Below, one piece after another: positions 46,544 to 59,653 of a stretch of 64,000 nucleotides of DNA. The notes under the pieces are model-generated. The model worked only from the letters and a program-made list of their open reading frames with translations. It had not been told where the DNA came from and made no database searches. The DNA comes from Sipunculus nudus. Its lineage: Eukaryota; Annelida; Sipuncula; Golfingiida; Sipunculidae. The first letter of the stretch is position 1. The number at the start of each line of letters is the position of its first letter. The stretch is taken from positions 49,529,659 through 49,593,658 of the forward strand of contig CM049313.1 of assembly GCA_026874595.1 (NCBI GenBank), in the 5' to 3' direction. The position numbers and the translations under genes are program-made.

Positions 46544-47180
46544 TATTTGATGTGACATGTCCAGTCATTTTGTCGAAAACTAGTTGTTATAGCGCGCGTC
46601 TTCAGTATTTGATGTGACATCCCCAGCCATTTTGTTGAACACAATAGCTGTTATAGCGCTGGTCTTCAGTATTTGATGTGACATATCTGGTCATTTAATT
46701 GAACACTATAGCTGTCATAGAACGCTTCTTCAGTATTTAGTGACATGTCCAGACATTTTGTTGAACACTATAGTTCTTATAGCGCATGTAAATAGTACTT
46801 CATATAACCTGTTCGATCATTTTGTGGAACACAAAAGCTGTTATAACGGGCTTCTTCAATATTGGATGACATTTCCAGTCATTATTTTTAAACTCTTTAG
46901 CTGTTATAGTACACTTTTTCAGTATTTTATGTTACCTGTCCGGTAATTTTGTCGGACCAAAACTGTTATAACGCTTGTCTTCAGTATTTGACGTGACATG
47001 AGACATTTTGTTAAAAACAACTGTTAAAGACTGTATCTACATTATTTGATGAGACATCCTCAGTCATTTTCTTGATCACTAAGTGTTATAGAGTTTGTCC
47101 TCGGTTTTTGACGCTACATGTCTAATAATTTTGTTGAACACTGATTGTCATAGCATGCGTCCTCAGTCGCTGATGCAATA
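46544..47180 (+). repeat. minisatellite, about 63-bp unit, about 10 copies
   Basis: A unit of the form 'tatttgatgtgacatgtcca' + 'gtcattttgttgaacacta' + 'tagctgttatagcgcgtctt' + 'cag' repeats with starts near 46,544, 46,607, 46,670, 46,733, 46,795, 46,859, 46,923, 46,985, 47,044 and 47,105. The first copies are best preserved; copies decay towards the right. Confidence 0.9.
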
Positions 47181-49552
47181 TGTCAAGTCAATAACATTTG
47201 TCAATGTTAAAATTTGTTGTAACACTTAAGACAGCTTAAAGATACTTTATTACAAATGATTTAGCCTGCACCACATATTTTTTCCGGTTTCAAATGGATA
47301 AGTTTAAATTAAGAAGGTTACATATTAGTGCTTTATTACTGGGAACGTAGTCTTCGAACAAAGTGACCCACGTCTCATCCCAAAAGAATTTTTTGCTCCT
47401 GTTGCCATTCCGTCGTTACACGCATTCTGTCGTTACCACGCATCTTACATGGTACTTTTGTGTAAGATACTGCTTTTGGCCGCTGACCGAAAGTCTTCCT
47501 TTAAAGGACGGTACCCTGAACTTTTATACAATACACGTCAGCGGAAGTTAAAATGAAATGTATGCGCATACTTCAATTGAAAAACAAATTTATTTGCAGT
47601 GCATGGTTGTTTAACAGTTATACACAGGTACCTATACCATGTGTTTGAACATTTGAACCGCATACAAGCCACATATATTCTGTAGGAAACAGCTGCAGTG
47701 TATGCATGTAATTGTTAACGGTACCGTGAACATCCGGATTATTTACTATTACTTTACTAAACAGTTCAAAAATTAATTTGAAAAAAAAAAAACTTCCCCT
47801 ACTTGCTATAAATTTGTACCAAATCTTAGGGTGTAACGTTTTAGGGCAGCGAGAAAACCACACCAAAAAAGTGAAATGCTCGGGCCCAGAAATAAGTTGA
47901 CTTGCTCATTAATTTCGCTCATTTATCCGGAAAGTACACCCCTTGTCAGAGCCTGTGAAACAATAGTTAAACGTAAAACGAGACACAACGTAACGTATCA
48001 GTGGTCAACAAAACTAATATTTTAAACAATAACTGAATTTGGATTATATTCTCACAGAGTGAATTATTTCGAGAGCGCTTATCTTAGTCATACTGCAGGA
48101 ATCGGCTAGACTAACGCATGCATATATCAGCGATAACGCCAGAGCAAAAGGCAGGCACAGGGTAGGCCACCCAGATACGATGTTTTTTATTAGGAGTTCA
48201 AGCAAATTGTTTCTCCGCCCGCCGGACCTGTGATTCCAGTGAACACTCCTTTCATTGTAACCTTCTGTGCCGTATTTAAAGCTTTGTCATTTTTAACCCG
48301 GTAAACTTGAAGGGACCTCATGGATTGATATAAAAATATATGATTGTAAAACTGACTGCAGATATGGAAAAATATAAAAGGAAACAATTACTTGCAATCC
48401 CTTCGTGCAACCAGGGCCAAAATAAGATGTGTCTCACATGGTTCTGAAAAAAAAAACTGGTGTTGCCAATTTTGCTAAACATTGGTATGATGACAGGGAT
48501 ATAAACCAGGATGACGCGCATACTTTCACTTTTTTTTATTACTTACACCATGACTGCATTACAGATCTCAACGTTATAAATCTCACCTAAAATCACCAGG
48601 TAGTTGATGTAGGTGGAGTCCCAAATTTTGTCTTTTTGGCCTACTTGATCCACGTTATAAGTATATACAAAATTTCTTGACTATCTGTCCAGCTCTGGCT
48701 GAGAAAATTCCCAATGTTAACATACGGGCGACAGATGGACGCCGCATTATGACTATAGCGCACAGGTGAGCTACGGATTAATGTACTTAGCATCAGCTAA
48801 GACAGCGTTGAGGCTTTATTAACACGCACATTCTGCGTGAATACACAATATGCCACGTTTATGTGTCATCTTTACCCGTATTTCTCGACAATTTTCTTAT
48901 TTGATATGTCGTGAGCAGGTAAAAAACATTATTTCTCCGCATCTTTAAAGTCTCCTTTTAGTAAATTAAACAATCAAGGAAGGAACGGTGGTTTTTAGAT
49001 CAGGAGCTCGTCATATTATCCGGGATGAATTGCCTTACAGGAAGAAATCAGAGAAACCTTATTGCAGCGGTCTAAAAAAAGGAACATTTTAATTTAACCA
49101 TAATTAGCAATCGCAGGATTGACTGTCCCCATGAGCGAGTAATTGATCGAGTCACGTGACATTAAATGCAGCGTGTTTGATTTTCAGAACGCGGTATGAC
49201 GTTATCATAAGAGTGGATATCCAACACCTTGTTCTTTATCTTCAAAAATCTGTATGGAATTATATTATACGACGTCGACTTTTGTGACATTTTTTTCAAT
49301 GACCATCTCATCTGTTAATATCCTGATCTTAATCTTCTATGCGGTTTTATACAACTATTCAGTTGTCAGCAGTCGGTGAACCTACGGTTAATCCCCATTT
49401 ATCGGTGCCATGCCTCGACTTAGTTTCTTTTGCAAAGACGGGCCCGTTTAATTTTATCAAAGCTCACACGTTTTTGGATATGCTTTGTCATTGTTAATTG
49501 TGAAATGATGTTTTTGGCACATCACTTTACAGTAGCATTTTATTAAACGGAA
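47181..49552. other. unannotated AT-rich DNA
   Basis: No supported gene. The small frames at 47,363-47,551 and 47,618-47,866, and the 48,190-48,521 group, are unrecognised. Confidence 0.45.
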
Positions 49553-49865
49553 TTGGGGAACGGCAACTCATCTCAAACAGATGGAATGGACATAGATTCT
49601 ATGCAGGTCTTGCTAATACGTTTCAAGGAAGGATTCAATTTAAAATTTTTATTTTTCCTTTCATGTTTCAGACTTGCAACAAGTCGGCATAAGTTTTGCT
49701 GTCTTGAAACTTTTGCAAGGGAGGGAATTTCAAACTTTGAAACTAAAACGGTAGCCATTTAACAAACATCACAGAATCATTTAAATAAACAGCCCCAGGG
49801 AAGGGCAAACCATCTCAAACAGAAAGAATGAACACAGATTCTATGCAGGTATGCACATACTTTTC
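49553..49865 (+). repeat. direct repeat pair, about 65 bp, 242 bp apart
   Basis: 'catctcaaacagatggaatg'/'agattctatgcaggt' near 49,568-49,608 recurs as 'catctcaaacagaaagaatg'/'agattctatgcaggt' near 49,810-49,850. Each starts after 'gggaa(c/g)ggcaa', and each is followed by 'acgtttcaa' or 'acttttcaa'. Confidence 0.75.
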
Positions 49866-51287
49866 AATTTAAGATTTCAACTTGTCCCCTTCATGTCTCT
49901 GGTCTGGACTTTTTGCAGCTGAAATTGTATCCTAGATTTAACCAAATGGAAATAATTTGAGTGGTTTGAAGTCTTATATTCTGCATTAAGGAGTCATACC
50001 ATCTTCTTCGGAGCGTCGTTTATGCGAACATCTTCAACAACGGGGTTAACGGTAAGTCGGATGTCTTATTTTGCATGTGTTTCGCTTGGGTTCACTATGA
50101 ATGCCAACCTGCAGCCGATACCGGAACCTATCAGGTCCTGCCAAACGAATATCAGTTGAGCAAGGTAACAATAAAGTTGGCATCACATTTTTTGTCTTAA
50201 ATTTTTCATGAATTTTATCAATACTATATGTATAATACATTGTAATTATCAATCGAAAATGTATCTAATTCATGTAATGGGCATACACCATGATCAATCA
50301 AAGACATGTGCCATGAATTAGAAAAGAACTGGGGAACTTTGGAACCTTTTGAAATGAAACTGATTTACAATTTAATGCAATAAAAAGTGAATGATTAATT
50401 AAAATTCCTTTATATTTATTGTTTCATCATAAATGGTTTGTGTACCATTTTATTGGTCCTAATAAATCATCTTGGTCTCGACTGCCTATTTCAAGAGGGG
50501 CAGACGCCATTTTGGACGGACAGGGCATTTTTTTCTCATACTACTCGGATGCACTATTTAATCTGGATTTCCTATCATTGTTCGGATTTCGGACACGCGG
50601 TCAGTTATCTGTTTTTATTTTTTAATGTCGGATAAACTTTTCTTGATAAGAGTGTCCGATAAACGACGCTCTGCTGTTAAGGAAGACCTACAAAATACAC
50701 GTTACCTAAAAGGAGACTAACAAGTCTGCTGTTGTCGTACTTGGGGTTTAATCTTCTTTAACGCAGTTGTGCTTCACAATGTTCCAAAGTAAATATAGTC
50801 AACATTCTGGTACATATATGCTTTTGAATTTGTCAATATGGCCAAGGCAGCCTAGGATTATTTTTTAAGTGCAAGAGGTTCCGGTTTTATTTTACGAGTC
50901 AACAGATTTTGTTCAAATCGCTGTTTATTAATTGACAAATACGTTTTACAGGATCTACATTTCTGTATTTTCTACATGATAACCATTTCTTCATAAACCA
51001 CTCTTCCGAACACCAAGTTTTATGTTCGCATGCGAACGAATGTACAGACAGATAAAACATATAGACGGACGAAGGTCGTTTTTTAAGATTTTATATCAAT
51101 ATCCTCGGAACTTCTCGGCCGAATTCGTATTCTAACTTCGGATATATCATAGGCGCAGCCTTATTGTCAGTGAACGTATAGTTCGGCAGAGAAGTTCAAG
51201 GCCGCGTTCCCGGGCGATTAAAAACAAACCAATGTAAAGAGCTACGCTCTGCATGTGATTATAAGTTTTGATTTTGTTTAAGGAATA
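49866..51287. other. unannotated AT-rich DNA
   Basis: No supported gene; the small frames at 50,046-50,252 and 50,419-50,635 lack motifs. Confidence 0.45.
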
Positions 51288-52253
51288 CAGTAGAACGCCT
51301 GCTAACGGCCACACCTCAATAACGGTCAATACGTCTATAACGGTCAGATTTACCGGTCCCGAATTTTCGACCGTTATATTTCATAATCATTTTGTTGTCA
51401 ATTACGGCCACTCCTCTATTCCGTATTTACGGCCAGGTCTCTCAGTCCCGCAGGCCGGGAAACGCCTCAATTACGGTCAGGGGCAATGACTCCGTGACAT
51501 GGGCTCAACAAATCGAGCGGCCAGTTCTGACCTCAATATCATTACAGAAGTGTCCGCTCTCACATATTCCTGTCTGTTAATGAGTGCCTAGATAAAGTTA
51601 ACCACTCGACCGTGACTGAGTTGTTTGACACGTAGCCAGCGTCGTACTCCCCCTCTCATCCTCATTAGTATGCACAGTAGAAAGGCATGTGTTTCCACCT
51701 GCATGTATGTTTGGGAATCAGTCGTGCGAGCCGGATCTTAATCAGGGTGCTTGTCATTTAATAAACGAATGACAACTAGCGGGTCCCGATGATTATGTCA
51801 TCGAATAAAAACATTGCGGCCAACATAAGAAAATTTATTCATACATGAATAAATATGTATGCAAAATAAACATTGCAACATGTATGTACTTGTTACGCAT
51901 ACTCTGTCCAAATCACTATGACCATTATGGCGACCAAGAAAAGACATGAACTTGCTCTCAAAGAAAAGGTAGATCTGATCAGGAAGAGTGACTAGAAGAA
52001 AAGCAGCCGACAGCTAGCAGAAATATATGGTGTCGGCCAAACTCAAGTTCAAAACATACAAAGAGGAAGCGAGAGGTCATGGAACAGTATGAAGAAAATA
52101 CACCTGTATACACATTTATTTTCTTTTTATTGTATTAAAGATTTGAACTTGGTGTCGTGTTACATTTTAACCCCCCTATCCTGGTCAGGTTCTGTATAAC
52201 GGCTACTCCTGTATTAAGGCCACTTTCATCCAGTCCCGATGGTGACCGTAATA
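51288..52253 (+). mobile_element. Tigger/pogo-like DNA transposon, internally deleted
   Basis: Starts CAGTAGAACGCCTGCTAACG directly after a TA dinucleotide, the usual Tc1/mariner target. Repeated 'aacggccac'/'taacggtca'-type units follow, as is usual in Tigger termini. Similar 'ataacggctactcctgta' sequence recurs near 52,197-52,215, but the exact right tip is lost. Between them lies only the DNA-binding start of a pogo-type transposase (51,927-52,104); the DDE catalytic part is absent. It therefore needs outside transposase or is a fossil. Confidence 0.75.
51927..52104 (+). pseudogene. Tigger/pogo transposase N-terminal HTH remnant
   Basis: ATG at 51,927 begins MATKKRHELALKEKVDLI, followed by a stop, then SSRQLAEIYGVGQTQVQNI, the psq/CENP-B-type helix-turn-helix that binds the transposon ends. 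A one-base frameshift follows, after which the KRKREVMEQY-type sequence appears in another frame. Translation ends after about 60 residues where the rest of the gene is deleted. Family members continue for 400 or more residues. Confidence 0.8.
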
Positions 52254-54423
52254 CATAGCTTTCTTGTAGTTCATGTATTTTTTTTTCATTTCGGTAGTTT
52301 TGTCATGTTTTTTCTACGAAAGGTTAAAATTGACGCCAAAGGGTACGCTTTTTAGGGTGAACTTTACTCTCGAGCTGTCTCATTCTCCTCCCTGTTGCCG
52401 TGCAAGATGCAACATGCCGTGCGGTAAGATCAAAGTCCTTATTATAAAATATTTTAACAATTTTTGTAAATGTTCAACTGCTTTTGTTTAAATATGCTTC
52501 GGGGTGAAGTTTATTAGGTGCTACTCAATTATAAACCGTAATTGGTATTCGTCGTACTTCCGGCGCAGAAAATAACCATTCTTTGAACATATCATATGGT
52601 CATAGGCACATCCAAGCCTTAATTTTCAGTGTTAACCGAGACAACCCGAAGATTAGTTGAGGTGTTCCGAAGGATGTCAATAGACACTCCTCTACTCTCA
52701 TTCGCCACCTGGCGGGTACGACTGATACTGAATATCCGGGTCTATAATAAAATCGAAGAGAATATTAGTATCTACGATTATGTTGTTCGGCCGAATTTTA
52801 TATATATTTTTAAAAAATATTTTTCTTTTCAAAACTTTGGATCATTGTGTAAGTGAAAATCGATTTTTGTGTTTTTTCTTCCGTAATCTTGGATAAATTG
52901 CGGCCATATTAAATCATGACTGAAAAAAAGTCATCATAGACAGGGGTAACCTAAGAAAAATTTGATAATCCTCAGTAAAACACTTTCCAAAGTTGTTCCG
53001 GGTAATGTTTCCCGTAGAATCGATAAATGCTACATTTTTTCATATTTTATGAGATAATTTGCATAAATGTGTATGTTTGAATAAATTAGAGGCATAAATT
53101 ACATCCTGAATAATTTATTGATTATTTTGCTTATTATAATAAGGGTTATGTATTTCCGGTATAAAATATTCAAATTTGTTAAGAAAAAACGTACGTTTAT
53201 ATAAAAATCTTATTTTTTTTTAATTTTTAGAATGCAGACACATTTTGCAAATTAGACAAATTACTAAGATTAAAGGTAGCATCCTTATTATAAGAACATC
53301 AAAATGGAAATAGCTACTTAACAGGTATACTTGCGTCATTTATCAACTTATTCGCATATATAAATATGTATGTGTCAAACTGGAATAGCGATATTTATTG
53401 GTAATAAAACATATGATGTTATTAGGAAGTACATATTCAAAGTGATAAAATGATCTGTCTACTGCGAATCCAGTTGCCAAGTTAATAAATAATTTACTAT
53501 TTGCAAATACCATGAGCAGCTGGTCGAATCATGGTGAGTCATGGGTTTAGGTTCGAAAAAAAAATACATCCATTGGTTATTGATGCCATGATGTGAGAGT
53601 CAAATGTACGTGTACCATGTAAATAAATTCACTTGATGCATAAATTTAAGGAAATATGTTAAATAATGCATATAAGCATAAAGTCATAGAAATATGGAAC
53701 TGAGGATGTCCAACTCTTGTTCGTGTGATGATTTGCTGAAAGTCAATGTATATACTTTCAATTCCAGGTGTATTGATGTCTGCAGTATATGCCTTTTGGT
53801 ACATAAGCAAGGGCCCATTTGCCAAAATTCTACAAATTTAACGGAAAATTCGGTTTTTAAATCAGTTAAACACAGAGCGTACACATGATAACTACGGATG
53901 ATTTGCACACAAGATGCTTGTTATGCACCCAAGCGATAAGTCAAGAAAGAATGTTAACAAGTTGAACCATCTTAGCGGGAACAGTAATGGAATTCATTGT
54001 AGTTATTATTGTTGTTACTATAAGCATAAAAATACAAAAATAGACTGTGGTTGAGTAAACGTAATTTGCATAGGGTGATGAGTATTTGAAATTTTTATAC
54101 ACTAACGATACTTTAAGATGTATGCATAATTATCTGCCAGCGTTTTCGGATAAAAGCTGCTCAATGCTCTTATAAGAGTCTATTCATATTGACAGAACGG
54201 AACATATACTCTGGAACGATACCTATTCCGACGTTACATGTTACAGAAATATAAACTTTCAGCTTTACGAGTACCATGTATATCGGAACATGATAATGTC
54301 AAAGGAGACAATTATATAATTATTTGATGGCCCGCTGTCTCCCTATAATGGAAGGCTTCTCACGTACAGGTTTCATAACATGTGCTATTTTCTATTGGCT
54401 TCATGTTATTTCATATATAAGCC

Positions 54424-54429
<6 letters not shown>
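52254..54429. other. unannotated AT-rich DNA
   Basis: No supported gene; the frames at 52,629-52,856 and 53,684-53,908 are unrecognised. Confidence 0.45.

Positions 54430-54475
<46 letters not shown>
54430..54475. repeat. (TA)n microsatellite
   Basis: About 23 TA units. Confidence 0.96.
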
Positions 54476-54479
<4 letters not shown>

Positions 54480-57385
54480 ACCATGTATATTACAGGGAAC
54501 TAAAAACAACACAATTTTTGCTGTTTATACCTACAACTGTCCCCCCATACCCATTTTGTACAGTTTATCAATAGGGTCTGGCTCCTTTTTATGGAATAAC
54601 ATTTGACACACACTTGAGTATATTGTTATTATACTGTACATGTGATTTCCGTAACAAATTAATAGTAAATGATGATAATACCCTCTTCTATATATCAGTT
54701 GTTTGAGGTGTTAAAAGCCAGCTATTCACCAGCAAACGTTTTTGTGATATCTGAATTTGTTCATATTAATGAACTTTAGGTTATTGCTGCTAAAAGAAAT
54801 TCTTAGCAATTAGAGGATGTATGATTGAGGTATGAGCTTGTTACAAGCTGTCAGTATACACAATACTTGTGCACATGTTGACAAACAGGAATCCTCGAGT
54901 CCGTAGATGGTTGATTGCTCATTTGCAAAAGCTTAAAGGGCACTAGTTAGTGTTTTATAGAGCAAGTTAAGTAACGCCATCTTTTGTCACATTCAGAACT
55001 TCTCTAGTTTGAAACCATTTGTCTTTTTTTTCAACATGTTTTAATTACGATCAGTGCCTTATTTGGTAGACCCCTATATTTTTTCATTTTTAGCCTCAGA
55101 GGGGTAATCTTTATCTAATACACGTTAGATATGCCCCTTTAAAAGCCATAGAAACTGCTAGTGTCATACAAAGATAATTTTTTTTAAAAGTTTGATGAAT
55201 AAGTTTGCAAAGTGGGTTCCTTCCCTGGTGAACAAACAGGGCCGAATTTGATCAACCCCTATCCTTGGAGTAATATTGCATACACTCAACTCATGTCTGC
55301 AAACCGGCAAGTGTAAATTAAGAAGACAATTGTTTTGAAGCCAGGGCCTCCAGGGGTACCCTTGGGAAATTTATGTGATGTATATCTTATTGTAGAAACG
55401 TCTGTTCTGACTGATTTCGGATCCTTTGTCAAAAGAAGACATGTGAATTGCATCTGAAAAGTATAAAAAAAGAATGCCATGAAAAGGAGTATCAAACACT
55501 TTTGCTGCGTGTTAATTAAGAAATCTTTTGAGAACGTTTCGGATTCGAGGCCTGTATGGTCAAGAAAAATGTTTCCGTGTTGTTTTTCTTAAGCAATTTA
55601 TATGGCTAATAAGCTTCGGATCTGCACGCTTTCTGTGGGAAAGTAGCTCTTGGTATAAGCTTGAAATCTAGCTGAAAAGTTTTGCTTCAATAACGTATCA
55701 ATTAACCCATAGGTCAATGCAAAGCATTGCAAGCAAATAATAAATGCCAATCAGCGGAAAATAATCAATTTAAAGCATATGAAGACTTAAATGTATAATC
55801 GGTCACATTTCAAATTACATATCCAGGTAACATTATGAACCCACCACACACATTAACACATCCGGGTAGTGACAAGTGAGAGTCACACTACACGGACATA
55901 CGGAACTGCTACTTGGTTTAATAAAAAAACAAATTGCAAAATTAATATGTCAAAGTTAAATTCAGAATCCTCTTTTATGTTAAGGTAATGTTTTGCAAAA
56001 ATTGGTTGGCTTTTCAAATATCTACGATTAGGTGGGAAAGTGTTTAACGGATTTCCCATAATCCTACACGATTTCTGAGAACAAAATAAGATTTCCCATT
56101 ATCAACATGAAACGGTCGTTCTTGCTTTAATACAGATCCCTGGTACTTAGCAAAAAAAGGAAGCAGTTAATTAACGGAAAGTGCTACATTAGATTGAGCA
56201 AAATTGCTTATTTGGAATAGGTCTTGCAACTCATAATGGAGAAAATATACAAAGAAGCCGACCATTCCAGTTCACTTGGGGACACACTTCACATAATCGG
56301 ACTCAGGAGAGAAGGACTCTTCTGGTTGGTGCTTGTGGGCTTTCAAAGCTACGTCCCACAATGCACTGGTGCTATTATATATATATATAAACACAAACGG
56401 CGTAGGTATAAATGTAGTTAAGGGGCTAGTGAAGTCCGTTAAGTACGTCGGAGAAGAATTGTTTCAAATTACATACAAATGTTTGTTACTATGGAAAGGA
56501 CTTCATGGGATAAGTAATATTTTGACAGCATTTGGATCTGTAATGTAAACTGACGGTGTTCCCTAGAAAAATATTAAATTTTGATTTTGAAGTTTGGCAG
56601 TTGAGACAAGTAGTCCCGGCCTTCCCACCGTGTCTAACCAGAAGAGGTTATGATAGGTTTGGCGGAAGGTGGCTTGGGGCACAGTTGCTTGAAATCCTAT
56701 TAGTGGGTTTGATTTTATCGAGAAACTGTGCAGTTAATGAGATTATGATCGTGCCAGTACTTCGTACGCAGATCAGTAAAGCGTGAATCAGTAAAGAGAT
56801 GCGCAAAACACCTGTCCTTTGCTCTATTTAAAAAAAACCCCTAAAATAAGGCTTCAAGCGACTGTGCCTGGGAACTGGAGACCCTGGGCTTATCGGTGCA
56901 AAATTGAAAGACTTTATCATATATTCTCTACTTTGAATATGCTCGGTCTTTTAATAACAGGCTCTACATCACAGCGACTTTGAGTATGAATTTGTACGGG
57001 TGTAGCTCAAACAAATATAGGCAGCTATCTTAAAGCAATGTTGACGACTTATAGCTAATTATGAAACAAATTAAAATTATTATTAAAATATTAAGAAACA
57101 TGAAAACTCATTTAGGATAAACCAAATCGTAAATTGAACCAATAAGTATTAAAGAGTGTGTTATGGGTAAAAGTCTGAACCCCCACACAATAAGGCTACA
57201 CACACTAATGAAAATAGTTCTACAGATTTTGCCTTGGACCTAAACATACGGTACGAGCTAGTGATTGTTTTCTTTATTTTATATTTTATTCACCGATCGA
57301 GATATTACGTCACACTTTCCCTTCATTTCTTGAATACAAATACACCCCTCATTTGCTCAAAGAAGAAAGGAAGCGGCCAATCCGT
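54476..57385. other. unannotated AT-rich DNA
   Basis: No supported gene or clear repeat; the frames at 55,286-55,495, 56,224-56,548 and 56,556-56,786 have no recognisable domain. Confidence 0.45.
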
Positions 57386-57782
57386 TAATTATTATTATTA
57401 TTATTGTAATTAACGCATTTATATTGCACACTTTATGTTACTGCTCAAACGCGTATTACAGAATATAGAATATTAAAAGATACATAATAAAGACATGTAA
57501 AATAACCTTACAGAAGAACAGAAGATATGAATTAAACTTAAAAGCTAAAAATAAGAATAAAAAAAAATTGTGAGTAGACATGTTTTCTTTCTGAAAAGAA
57601 CAATTTTAAGTTAAGTTTTGAAAGTATGAAGATTAGAACAGTTTTCTAAGATATTCAGGAAGATAGTTCCTTAATTTTGGCCCAACTATGGAGAAGGCAC
57701 GGGCGCTACATGCAAACAGTCGATTTGAGGGCACCCGGAATAAGGAGGGGTCAGCCGAGCTTAAAGGACGAGCAGGCTGGTA

Positions 57783-57790
57783 TTGATGAA
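57783..57790 (+). other. hAT target-site duplication TTGATGAA (left)
   Basis: Identical to 59,108-59,115; both belong to the LINE. Confidence 0.85.
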
Positions 57791-59107
57791 TAGGGCTTGG
57801 TATCGGTCTGCCGTATCAGGTACAATACGTATTGCGGTACACTCAATTCGATACCCGATACGTATTGACGATACGTACAGTTTTTCTGTAAATATATTTG
57901 TTTTGGTATAAAAGCTCTGAGGATGAGATATACCTATAATGTTCTGAATTTATGCATATTATTATAAATAAAAAAAAATCTAGTAAAGAAAAATATCTGA
58001 TTAAAAATCTGTATCTCATAAATCACGTCATTTCAAGCAGGCATAGGCTTACGCATATTTTTCCTTTAAAAATCTAGAGCCAAAACCTTGGTTGGCTGCA
58101 CTACTCTCCTTTGGGAATATAGGTAATAATTGTAAGGATGAGGCCAAACTGTAGTTTGATAAATGGGCAAGGTTACGAAATAAGTGAACAGGAACATTTT
58201 CCTAAACCTCGTTTACTAAATAAATTACTTAATATTAGAATAGCAATCTTGTGTAAGCCCTTTGCGCTCCCCTTCCCATCGTTCTTTTGGATTAGGTCGG
58301 GAAAATCATAGACCGTTTTCATGTCATTGTTATACAGTTTTTGTATATTCGGGGTATATGAACCTATTTACCTATCACAATACCCTGAGTTTATTTGGTT
58401 TTCTCCAAGGTTTTGATGTCAAACAGGGCGTTCCGAGTGACCGCTGACCACCTCATGAAATTGTTGCACCAATACTTAAATCAGTTATAGGTAAATGATG
58501 GATTATAAGGCGATTTGTTTTTATATTTAAGGCAGCAATATGTATACGATGAGTATCGATTCCATCAATAACGAGGAACGCAAGTAATCATGGGCCTTAT
58601 TTAAAAAAAAAGGGGGGGGGGGGGCAGGGGAACATGTCTACCTCACTTTTCATAGACGGGGACAAACGCTACTTTTGTACACAGCAATTTCGAGATATCA
58701 TTTCTGATCTCCAGTTTTTTTTTAATATTCAAATCAATATTTATTTATTGTTGAAAATAGAGCAAAAAGGTCTTTCATCACCAGTATATATACCGTATTA
58801 GGTGTTGGAAAATGATATTAAGAGATTTTGATATTCTGGGTTGGGTTATTAGTGTCCTCTTTGTCATTAGCGGTGCTTTTGCACTTTGTGGGGTGGACGG
58901 GTCAGGGGGCTTAATCATAAAAAATATAAGGTGCCTATAGCTTGATAAGTAGTTAAGGTAATAGTTTAGGTTAGACTTTCATCCTAATTTGTTAGAAGTG
59001 ATTTTTTTTCTTCGATACGACCAATACACAATGCAAAGCGTATCGGTAGTCGTATCGACGTTGCGTATCGATTTGTATCGATATTTCGGAATATTGATAC
59101 AGCACTG
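57791..59107. mobile_element. non-autonomous hAT element (1,317 bp)
   Basis: The left tip is TAGGGCTTGGTATCGG and the complement of the right tip is CAGTGCTGTATCAATA. Both fit the hAT YAGNG tip rule and share following GTATCGATAC-like subterminal repeats (57,811-57,885 and 59,020-59,100). Perfect 8-bp TTGATGAA duplications flank it, the hAT hallmark. No transposase is recognisable inside; the longest frame (58,262-58,447) has no BED finger or hAT dimerisation motif. An A-run/G-run lies at about 58,602-58,624. Confidence 0.85.
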
Positions 59108-59115
59108 TTGATGAA
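59108..59115 (+). other. hAT target-site duplication TTGATGAA (right)
   Basis: Second copy of the 8-bp target. Confidence 0.85.
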
Positions 59116-59653
59116 TGTGGTCACTAAGGTATCCAGGAGACGTATCGTGTAGAGTTTTGAATGTAATAAAAAAGTTTAAATGTAATCTGCTGACTACAGG
59201 CAGCCAGTGTAGGTAAGCAAGAATAGGGGTGATATGATCAGCACTATTTTTGACATGACGGAGTTTAGCAAGAGAGAGATGTTCAATTCCACAAAACTAT
59301 TGCAGTAGTCAATTACTGGAAGCACTAAAAGCATAGACCAGCGATTGTGCTGCTTCTTCCGAAATTAACTTCCTAATCCTTGCAATGTTAAAAAATCCAA
59401 GTTCAAACTCAACACCAACATTTCTTTTTGTGTGGCCTAATCAAGTTTAACACAAATTATTAGGGACACACCATTCTAGAGGAAAACGTTCTCTCTTGTT
59501 GTTGGTTTATGAAAAAAAGGATATTCCGTTATTTAACAACCTGATTGCTTCAAAATGTCTTCACCCCTTCTTTATCTACCCATATCGTCCAATACACACC
59601 CTTGACGGCCGGAACAGTACCCCCTGCCGTCAACTAATTAAGAAAATGTGTGT

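Larger units (their letters stand above)
57386..59440 (-). mobile_element. CR1/L2-like LINE 3' end, split by a hAT element
   Basis: Minus-strand fragment of a non-LTR retrotransposon, truncated at its 5' side. The part at 59,116-59,440 encodes NIARIRKLISEEAAQSLVY and, further on, HITPILAYLHWLPV and PGYLSDHIHQ, typical of the reverse-transcriptase C-terminal (thumb) region. The part at 57,640-57,782 continues in frame (YQPARPLSSAD, then ARAFSIVGPKLRNYLPEY). A 3' UTR follows, ending in 'gcaatataaatgcg' and an (AAT)n tail at 57,386-57,404, the usual end of this LINE type. Two in-frame stops and a deletion in the middle show decay. The hAT element at 57,791-59,107 interrupts it. Confidence 0.82.

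Noticed and set aside
46544-47180. CRISPR array
   Set aside because: Units of about 63 bp repeat along their whole length with gradual decay and no unique spacers, in a eukaryotic setting; it is a minisatellite.
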